From contig JAWQRO010000085.1 in assembly GCA_033557835.1 (NCBI GenBank), forward strand, positions 1-59,952: a stretch of 59,952 nucleotides of DNA, given 5' to 3'. The stretch comes from Helochares maculicollis (lineage: Eukaryota; Arthropoda; Insecta; Coleoptera; Hydrophilidae). Below the pieces are notes generated by a model. It was not told where the DNA came from. It searched no databases and saw only the letters and a list, made by a program, of their open reading frames with translations. The first letter of the stretch is position 1. Each line of letters opens with the position of its first letter. Position numbers and translations under genes: made by a program. Positions 52,709 through 59,952 of the stretch are shown one piece after another.

Positions 52709-53635
52709 GTAAGTAGCTTTAACACAGATCAAAGATTGTAACGCAATCTATCCTGAATACTTCAAGCTCAATATTACATTTATACATATTCATGTTAAAA
52801 AGCAATCAAATAGTAGCATCAAACAACACCTAAATTGTTTACGTTACTTGCAAAAAATATTAAATCGAATGGACTAAAAAGAAGCCTCCAAAACCGAAAA
52901 TCGAATATAATATCCAAAAAAGTTAAAAAAAATCAATTTAAATACGAAAATAAAAGTTGCAAAGTTCTGAACGCAAACGAAATCTCGGTTAGACTAAAGA
53001 GAATCAAGTTTTAAAAAACAAAATACGCCATGAAACCATTTCAACCAAATTGCAAACAAAGCAATTTTAAGAGTTCTGTGAACCGCTTCTGTTGAGTTGA
53101 TAAATAAAGAGGCAAATAATCGCATAAGAAGTTAATCAAAATGCAGACCTTCAAGGCCAATGCGTAAACCAATCACAAAATGCAACCAATACCACCTCAT
53201 CTTTAGGTAAACAATTTACCTAACTACACTTTTGACATAGTTTCCAATTGTTTCTCTTTTCATTCTTGTCTTTTGGGTAAAGATCAGGAAGCTTCACTGG
53301 TCGATCACTAGTTGACTTTATCCCTTTACTTCTTACTTGATCGTTTTTAAAACGGCGGTTTTCATCCACAGCTTCTCAGATATTCACCTTGAGCAACAAA
53401 CCTACTGTTTACGTTTTATAAAATTCCTCAGCAACAAAACAGTTCCAATTACAATTCTTTGCGTAGCATTCAACATAAAGTAAAAACAAGAAATTTTAAT
53501 ATGCTAATCAATTTAAAGATACCGTAAAAATGACGAAACAAACCTAATAATTGCTCCTACACCGCAACCTTGACATTCCATCACCAAAACTTTGAAAGTA
53601 GCCTGCACTAACTAACTATATTTTCTTCTTTGCAG
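52709..53635 (+). other. dnc intron, UCR2 to catalytic exon, 0.93 kb
   Basis: This AT-rich intron runs from gtaagt to ttgcag. It is A-rich around 52850-53030 and contains no recognisable gene or repeat. Confidence 0.9.
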
Positions 53636-54918
53636 ACAAACAACAAGAACTCGACATCCCATCTCTACGTATCGATGAAGGCGGCGAAGTTGCCCCCAAG
53701 GGTGTTCCCAGGAAGGAAAGACCCAGGGGCGCCATCCCGACGCCCATGTCCCAGATATCTGGGGTAAATCGAAAACCACTACACCACACAAACTCTTTCA
53801 CTGGAGAACGCCTCCCTACTTACGGTGTGGAAACGCCATACGAAGATGAATTAGCACGTTGCATCACTGAAATTGATCTTTGGGGCATTGATATTTTCAA
53901 AATCGGTGATGTCAGCAATGGAAGACCTCTTACATGCGTTGCATACACTACTTTCACTTCCCGTGATCTTTTGAAGACTTTGCTGATTCCACCAAAGACC
54001 TTTATCACCTTCATGATGACCCTAGAAGATCACTACGTGAAGGACAATCCCTTCCACAATTCACTACATGCGGCCGATGTCACTCAAAGTACCCATGTGC
54101 TGCTTAATACCCCTGCATTAGAATCTGTCTTTACCCCTCTTGAAGTGACTGCCGCCCTTTTCGCTGCTTGTATTCATGATGTCGATCATCCTGGTTTAAC
54201 GAATCAATTTCTAATCAACTCGAGCTCCGAATTAGCACTTATGTATAATGATGAGAGTGTTTTGGAGAATCATCACTTAGCCGTCGCCTTCAAACTCCTC
54301 CAAAATGAAGGTTGCGACATTTTCTGTAATATGAGTAAGAAACAAAGGCAAACTCTTCGCAAGATGGTCATAGATATGGTACTAAGTACCGACATGTCCA
54401 AGCATATGAGTCTTTTAGCAGATTTGAAAACTATGGTAGAAACTAAAAAGGTAGCTGGATCTGGTGTACTTCTTCTAGATAATTATACGGATCGCATACA
54501 AGTGCTCGAGAACCTGGTGCACTGCGCTGATCTTAGCAACCCCACTAAGCCTCTACCTTTGTACAGGCGTTGGGTTGATCTTTTGATGGAGGAATTTTTT
54601 CAACAAGGCGATAGAGAACGTGAGGCCCGCATGGATATCAGCCCCATGTGCGATCGCCACTCTGCAACCATAGAAAAGTCTCAGGTTGGCTTCATAGATT
54701 ACATTGTTCACCCCTTATGGGAGACTTGGGCAGATTTAGTTCACCCGGACGCACAAGACATTTTGGATACCCTTGAGCAGAACAGAGATTGGTATCAAAG
54801 TATGATCCCACCTAGTCCTCCTGCGGAAGAGGCTCCTGATCCTCAAGGAGGAAGACCAGGCATCCGGTTCCAAGTAACGCTTGAAGAGGGTGAAGGGGAA
54901 GCAGAGGCCCCAATGTGA
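53636..54918 (+). CDS. dnc: dnc (PDE4) terminal coding exon: whole catalytic domain and C-terminus
   Basis: The exon encodes Asp (split codon), then 426 residues and TGA. It starts KQQELDIPSLRIDEGG and runs through PMSQISGV (linker 2) into the PDE catalytic domain, which hydrolyses 3',5'-cAMP to 5'-AMP. Counting from that Met at 53746: HNSLHAAD at 104-111 carries metal/phosphate-binding His, HDVDHPG at 144-150 is the PDEase signature with metal-binding His and Asp, CADLSNP at 260-266 has another metal-ligand Asp, and Q313 in KSQVGF is the purine-clamping Gln. All key residues are intact. VETKKV (231-236) matches the ERK-docking motif of PDE4, and IPPSPP (354-359) offers a Ser-Pro site. Holding the full domain in one exon is unusual for PDE4 genes. 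The protein ends shortly after RFQVTLEE, well short of the long tail of Drosophila Dunce. All visible isoforms share this exon. Confidence 0.97.
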
Positions 54919-54987
54919 CGGAGGCTACTGGGCCTCTGCAGGAAGCTGACCGAAAAGGTGCAGCAGTGGTGGCGCGTGCGGCAGTAA
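54919..54987 (+). other. Possible stop-codon readthrough extension of dnc
   Basis: The stop is TGA followed by CGG, a leaky context (UGA-C; UGA CGG is a known readthrough motif in some plant viruses). The same frame then stays open for 22 codons, reading RRLLGLCRKLTEKVQQWWRV.., before TAA at 54985-54987. The codons are almost all G- or C-ending and the peptide is basic and amphipathic. The surrounding 3' region is GC-rich, so an open stretch of this length could be chance. Readthrough is common in insects, but nothing here proves it for this gene. Confidence 0.3.
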
Positions 54988-55320
54988 GGCGCTGGCGCCC
55001 CGCCGGGCCACCCCGCGCTGGCGCGGCCTTTGTTGTGTTTGCATCGCTTTCTGACTGAATCTCTGGGCGCGCAGCCTGTTCCCCCGCAGTTCCTGGGAGT
55101 GTACTACATTCTGTTTGGCCTTCCCATGAACCCTCGTTATGCCTTACCGTAGGAGTGACTCGTGCCCTGCTCTCAGTACTGATACACATCTGTATATATT
55201 TCATATGTCTGTCGGTGTAATACTCAGCCCCATGTATGTATAGATACTACGTGTCATGTCAGCTATGTTACACAAGTAAAGCTCTCTCCATTTTATAATT
55301 GTTTTATTATTAAGCCTTAT
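54988..55320 (+). other. dnc 3' UTR, proximal part
   Basis: The first 100 bases are very GC-rich for this genome and hold a 10-bp direct repeat, gcgctggcgc at 54989-54998 and 55015-55024. Further on are a Pumilio-type site TGTATATA (55191-55198) and an AGTAAA (55275-55280) followed by T-rich sequence, a plausible proximal polyadenylation site. AATAAA hexamers further down (55802-55807 and 55981-55986) could serve longer transcripts. Ends are inferred from motifs only. Confidence 0.55.
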
Positions 55321-58273
55321 ACCAAAACTCCTTTCTCCTAATACATCCTCAAGTTAGGAATGATAGAATGCACCTTAAGATTAGAGTAATGGAAGTAATT
55401 ATATAGACTATACAATATAATGAGCAAAATTTTAAATCGTTTAAAAATATGAAACCATGCATGACTATGATCAAGGGCAAAAATGTCTGGTTTTCAATGA
55501 TTATTACTGAAGTTTTTAGTTACATCATTTTTAGCAGTCCTAATGATATAGCTACAATAATGACTCAGTTTGATTAATCTTCCTTTATCAAGTCATTCCA
55601 TAAACTCGTGCCCAAATTTGTGAAATTCTTAACAAAATGTAAATAGCATAAGTTTTTATTGTAATGAATTATATACGTGCGTTTATTATCTGCCATTTTA
55701 TTCTGTTAGTATAAATAGACATAGAAAAAAGCTTTATAGTTCTTTGTGAACTTCCTCTTTAAGTATATTGTTTCTTATGATAAATTTTGAAGCCACTAAG
55801 AAATAAAATTTATGTAAGAAAATATCTGAGAAGTAAGAAGAACAATGTATTAGGTCCTACGTACATTCATGTTTTGTAGTATATACACATGAACAGTTTA
55901 GTATTATGACGTTCATGGCAACATTGCTGGCATTGCAAACAACAATGCACATATCCAACCAAATACTTTTTGAGTGCAGCAATAAAGGTTGCTTATCTTT
56001 ATCAGTAATTGTCAATGTGTTTGAGACATCGATTTAAAAAAAAATAATTTATTTCTCACCTGGTACCAAATGGTGTAAAATATGGGTTTCACTGAAAACA
56101 AGATAAAGGAGCATGGATATGTATTCGATATTGGAGATTATATTTCACCCTGTGTAGATAGTTATAAGCACATAAGTTTGAGAATATATAGTTCTCATCG
56201 CCATAAATATGTCAGAATAAGTTAAGTATAGTCAGAACATTTTCCTTCTCTCCCTCATGAAGCAAAAACATGTATTTGTTAAGGTCCATGAATTCCATGC
56301 TCATTGGCTGTCATTGCACTAAGCTACTAAACTGGATGGGTGAACTGATTAGCTTGAAAGGTATCACTGTTAAACCAAAAAAGGTTGGCAGAAAAGGTTT
56401 ACCTGTACTATAAAGAACATTTACTAACAGAACTGTGAAAACATCCTCTGATACCATAAGGGAATACAGATAATGACACTGCATAGAAAAGGAAATGATT
56501 TTGGAACCAAGACCTATTGAGCATGGGAACATGGAGGATTACTTCCTGGAACAGTAAAGAATAACAAGTCTCATAGAAGTACAAACTAAATAAACATAAA
56601 GGTAACATTCTGTATTCAACTTAAATATTTTTATAAGTATGTAGATCAAAATAATAGGACACACACACATGTAGCATTTCCAATCTAAAATAAATGTGCA
56701 GGTAATATTAAAGGAATAACCATAGCATAATGCAAATCACACTAAATGTACCTACAGTGCGTGGTAAGAGGTAAAAAAGAGGAGGAGAATGAAGAAATAC
56801 AAAGAAATGCCATAAAACCATCAGGATTGGGCCCAAGCATGATACAGAAGATGAATATCTGTTGATAAAATAAAAACCAGAAGAATAGCAAAATGGAAAA
56901 ATAGTTAGAAGCACAACAAAACGAAACGGATCCTCATTTTGACATCAAATGAGAGCTAGATATCAACTTCACAAAAGCTGCAATGAGAGAATAACAGGTT
57001 TATGCCCTACTACAAGAAGAACAATGAAAAAACATTTATATTTCAATAGGATATAAGGGTTGCAATAGCACATAATAAATAATATGTAAAAGCATGCTTT
57101 TTATTATCAACTTTTTACAGTAATATCATATCTGAAATTACAAAACTAAAATATATACTGGACAGTTTATTGAGATTAGTTGTCTCAATGTTTGTGTACA
57201 AATTACAAATACATAACTACCAATATATCAATAGACATCTCAATGTTTGACTAGATCACCTAAATGCATAAAAAAATGCTGCGCTAATGGTGAGTTATTT
57301 AAATTATTACAAGCTGCAAAGATTAACATAATGTCAAAATTCTCTTACACAGTTTTAAGGAATAGGGGTTTCAACCTGCAGTATACACAATTCTGAGATA
57401 AATTGAAGAAGCAGTGTTTAAAAAAAATTAAATTCCATTTAACCTTGAGAGAGATACAGAAAATGAGTATTTATCACACCATATAGCAATGAACTATTAA
57501 AATAAAAAATAATCACAACCTGTTGTATATACTATTTTTTAAACGTATTGTACCATTAATGGCAAAGCAAAATTAAATTCACATTTTTCATGTAAAAACT
57601 ACTACTTAGGATATCTGAAGACTTCATTACTGTTTTTAAGTCCAAGATGGTATCACATTGTATATCATTATTACATCATAATCTTGAAAATTTTAGATTA
57701 AATTTTAACATGAAGTTATAATTGTACAATTTCAACCTGTATATCTTACTTAAGACAAACATTTACTTAAATGTCTTTTGAATTAACAAATACTATTAAC
57801 TTTCAAAAGCCATTTGTCCTAGACATATGCCTCTAGAAGAACCAAACTGAAGTGTTCAAAAAAAATTTTTTAAAAATTAAATTCGGCACATCTAAATAGT
57901 CATTTAGTGTGCCTTCATTCAAGACACCCCAGAACTAAAATAGTAACTAATCACTCCATGTATCGTGATGTAATGCAGAAATTGCATAGACAAAATGTTA
58001 CTATTATATTTGTAAATAAACACAAAAATATAACAAAAACAATAACAATTAATAATTAATAAAGCATCAAAAACAACAGTAGAAACTTATGTCCTATACA
58101 TAGCAAACAGATTTGTAATAAAAATATTTTATTCTAATCTATGTAATGCCCATTTTTTTATTATAAGACATCCAAAACTATCATACCCATTTTGGCCCTG
58201 ATTTCAATACTGCTCGAATGACTTATTGACTTTATTTAATACTTTTTGTACCATGAAAATATATGATTTTTTT
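55321..58273. other. AT-rich region between convergent genes
   Basis: No exon, RNA gene or known repeat is recognised in these 3 kb. The first part may be distal dnc 3' UTR, since AATAAA occurs at 55802 and 55981. The last part may be distal 3' UTR of the LRRC40-type gene, since minus-strand AATAAA hexamers also occur at 58231-58236 and 58157-58162. Both open frames on the - strand near 56.3-56.9 kb look like chance. Confidence 0.6.
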
Positions 58274-58279
58274 TTTATT
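58274..58279 (-). terminator. Polyadenylation signal AATAAA of the LRRC40-type gene (predicted)
   Basis: Read on the - strand this is AATAAA, about 95 bases beyond the TAA stop at 58375-58377. It is the first canonical hexamer downstream of the stop. It sits in a run of A on the - strand, so the exact register is not decisive. Confidence 0.45.
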
Positions 58280-58374
58280 TCTTATTGAGCATTTTGAAAG
58301 TGGAAAGCAAATATATAAAAGAGAGTTACATAAAGCATTATGGTAAAAAATGGCACTTAAAAGTAAACAGCATA

Positions 58375-58480
58375 TTACTGAGGAATTCTATCCCTCAAGT
58401 ATGATAAAACTGATTCGGTACCCTGTTGCAAAATAGCATACCGAGGTTGTCGGAAACTGTTACCTTTTAACTCTAAACAC
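58375..58480 (-). CDS. Lrrc40: LRRC40-type gene, terminal coding exon
   Basis: Reading on the - strand, one base completes a Lys codon, followed by CLELKGNSFRQPRYAILQQG, TESVLSYLRDRIPQ and TAA. This is the C-terminal cap of LRRC40 proteins, where the human protein ends in a similar LDGNPFRVPR..ILMKGT..ILEYLRDRIP segment. The acceptor is cttttag, and the preceding intron is 55 bp. The match to the end of the family shows that the protein terminates normally. Confidence 0.93.
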
Positions 58481-58535
58481 CTAAAAGTTAGGTATTAGCA
58501 TCATAAATTGTTTATAAAACTTTGAACATACTTAC

Positions 58536-58721
58536 TTCAATTGTTTGAGATTCCCCAATTGTGGAGGCACATGATCAATATTATTATTACTAAAATCTAA
58601 AGTTGCCAACCTCTTCAGATTTTGCAAGCCTTCCACATTAATTTCTGATATTTGATTATCTGAAGCCAAAAGAATTTCCAAAGACTGTAAGCCATATATA
58701 CAATTCGGAATTTTAGTAAAT
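58536..58721 (-). CDS. Lrrc40: LRRC40-type gene, penultimate coding exon
   Basis: One base completes Arg, followed by 61 codons from FTKIPNCIYGLQSLEILLAS to PPQLGNLKQL, with two bases left over. It contains about two and a half leucine-rich repeats of the LxxLxLxxNxI type (LEILLASDNQI, LATLDFSNNNI). The acceptor is cttttag and the donor gtaagt; the upstream intron is 89 bp. LRRC40 proteins are predicted intracellular LRR scaffolds whose molecular role is poorly known. Confidence 0.93.
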
Positions 58722-58810
58722 CTAAAAGTGTGATGTATACATGTTATTAATTTTTAAAGAATTTTAAAACAATATATACTAATCTTATATGATGAAAAAC
58801 TGGTATTTAC

Positions 58811-58999
58811 CTGTTATTAGATATGATTACTTCTCTCAAATATTTTAAGACTTCTAAACCATCTGGTAAGTCAGTCAGCAAATTACAACTAAGATCTACG
58901 TATTGTAATTTACTGCATTCACAAATAAAAGCTGGAAGCTGTTTTATTTGATTCTTACTTAAATTTAGTTCTGTTAAGTAGGACGCAATGAATTGTATG
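58811..58999 (-). CDS. Lrrc40: LRRC40-type gene, internal exon
   Basis: One base completes Gly, followed by 62 codons from IQFIASYLTELNLSKNQI to REVIISNN, with two bases left over. It contains LRRs with the cores LTELNLSKNQI, LQYVDLSCNLL and LREVIISNN. Acceptor ttctag, donor gtaaat; the upstream intron is 63 bp. Frame is conserved at both junctions. Confidence 0.93.
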
Positions 59000-59062
59000 C
59001 TAGAACAAAAACAATATGTTGCATAAATAATTTAGTAGCACTAATAAAAGTTTAGGACTTAC

Positions 59063-59717
59063 CCTGAAGGTACCTCTGAAAATTTATTTTTACAAAGCTC
59101 AACAATGTTTACTTCTGCCTCAAAAGCTTCCTCAAAGACCCTATCGGGAATATGGGAAAGATCTTTCATAGTCAAATTCAATGATCTGCTATTCTTCATG
59201 GCATATTTATCTGGAAATAGCTGTGTAGGCGAGTTGCAGGGCTTTGGCTCTGCTTTTGCTAAATTGGCAGCTTCCTCTGCTTCCAGATTATCACGCAAAT
59301 ATTTTAAGACACGAATTGTTCCTCCAGGCTTAATATTTTTCAACATATTACCTTCAATTTGTAAATTTTGCAAGTGGGCCAACAGCCCTAGCGTATTAGG
59401 TAAATTTTTTAAACCGTTGTTGGTCAGATCAAGTCGAATTACATGCTGTAACATAGCAATTTCATCAGGAAGGACTTCAATTTTATTGTCACGTAACTCC
59501 AATATTTTTAAGTGAGCCATATTTTCACAAAAGTCCTTTGGAACTTCTTTAATGAAATTGTTTCCAAAGTACAACTCTTGGATATGTTCGCAGCCCTCGA
59601 AATCAGGGAGCTCTTCAATGTCATTGTGAGTGGCATATAAATATTGCAATTTGCGCAATTCTCCCATCTTTGGTAGAAATTTCAGCTCATTATGTGTAAC
59701 ATCGAGCTTCTGCAACA
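59063..59717 (-). CDS. Lrrc40: LRRC40-type gene, large internal exon
   Basis: Two bases complete Val, followed by 217 codons, with two bases left over. LRRs with cores LQKLDVTHNEL, LQYLYATHNDI, IQELYFGNNFI, LKILELRDNKI, VIRLDLTNNGL and LQNLQIEGNML follow each other. Then comes GTIRVLKYLRDNLE, matching the family's internal GT..VLKYLRSKI segment. A non-LRR acidic/polar linker of about 30 residues (EAEEAANLAKAEPKPCNSPTQ) separates the two LRR blocks as in human LRRC40, and repeats resume with SRSLNLTMKDLSHIPDRVF. Acceptor gttcag, donor gtaagt. A GTG at the exon start is a split Val codon, not an initiation codon. Confidence 0.95.
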
Positions 59718-59767
59718 CTGAACCAAATATTTACATCATGTCAAGACAAGAAATTAAATATATTTAC

Positions 59768-59891
59768 CGCGTAGATTGACAATATCTGGAGGTAATTCAA
59801 TTAATTTGTTATAAGACAAATTTACATTTACTAGCCTCACTAAGAAGCCTAACCCTGGAGGTAAGTGAGTTAAATTGTTATGAGATATATC
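59768..59891 (-). CDS. Lrrc40: LRRC40-type gene, first exon visible in the window
   Basis: The exon has 41 codons from DISHNNLTHLPPGLGFLVRL to ELPPDIVNLR plus one base, so it enters in phase 0. It encodes nearly two leucine-rich repeats (VNVNLSYNKLIELPPDI). The acceptor is attgcag and the donor gtaaat; the next intron is only 50 bp. By comparison with human LRRC40 (about 600 residues) some 200 N-terminal residues lie beyond the right edge of the window. The visible protein totals 419 residues. Confidence 0.9.
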
Positions 59892-59952
59892 CTGCAATTA
59901 GTTTGTAAGTAATATATTTCTACATTTAAGTAAAATTATTATATTATATATA

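Noticed and set aside
54812..55204. 130-codon open frame on the - strand over the dnc 3' end
   Set aside because: It lies opposite dnc coding and GC-rich 3' UTR sequence, where stops are rare by composition; its translation resembles no family.
59105..59515. 136-codon open frame on the + strand
   Set aside because: It is the antisense shadow of the large LRRC40 exon, which has clear leucine-rich repeats.
1..59952. tRNA genes and CRISPR arrays
   Set aside because: No B-box-like GGTTCGAANCC with a matching cloverleaf was seen by eye, and there is no regularly spaced repeat-spacer array; a tRNAscan run would be needed to exclude tRNAs fully.

Overview
The window is AT-rich eukaryotic DNA with long spliced introns, GT/AG splice sites, microsatellites and decayed transposons. 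Protein similarity (remembered families, no search run) points to a holometabolous insect, possibly a beetle; the species is not determined. Two genes can be supported. The first is the 3' part of dunce (dnc), the PDE4-type cAMP-specific phosphodiesterase, on the + strand across about 46 kb. The second is the 3' part of a leucine-rich-repeat gene of the LRRC40 family on the - strand at the right edge. The two genes converge tail to tail.

Layout of dnc. A UCR1 exon lies at 8697-8798, a linker exon at 12646-12710, the first UCR2 exon at 18852-18964, the second UCR2 exon at 52615-52708, and one large exon at 53636-54918 carries the whole catalytic domain and C-terminus. All junctions keep frame (phases 2, 1, 0, 1). 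The exons that begin UCR1, with the PKA site, and the long-form first exons must lie upstream of the window. Inside the 33.6-kb intron between the two UCR2 exons sits a CpG-rich promoter-like segment (about 48.39-48.53 kb). It is followed by an alternative first coding exon (48738-48911) whose phase-0 donor matches the second UCR2 exon exactly. This predicts a super-short PDE4 isoform of 516 residues that lacks UCR1 and half of UCR2, arranged like mammalian PDE4A1. The 3' end has a GC-rich stretch, a leaky-type TGA-C stop followed by 22 open codons, a Pumilio-type site and a possible polyadenylation signal.

The introns hold no other gene I can defend. They contain a degenerate mariner transposase with a terminal repeat (about 22.0-22.56 kb), two non-LTR retrotransposon reverse-transcriptase fossils (10.3-10.57 kb on -, 42.8-43.2 kb on +), a 33-bp-arm inverted repeat around a TA microsatellite (36.39-36.56 kb), a dispersed repeat pair (29.8 and 32.4 kb) and several simple repeats. 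Five perfect TGACGTCA cAMP-response-element octamers lie within 7.1 kb (18135-25226) of a gene whose product destroys cAMP.

Layout of the LRRC40-type gene. Five exons (59768-59891, 59063-59717, 58811-58999, 58536-58721, 58375-58480) are separated by introns of only 50-89 bp. They encode the last 419 residues and end in the family's C-terminal LRR cap. The tiny introns here contrast sharply with the giant introns of dnc next door. Between the genes (55.3-58.27 kb) I see only AT-rich sequence with polyadenylation signals.
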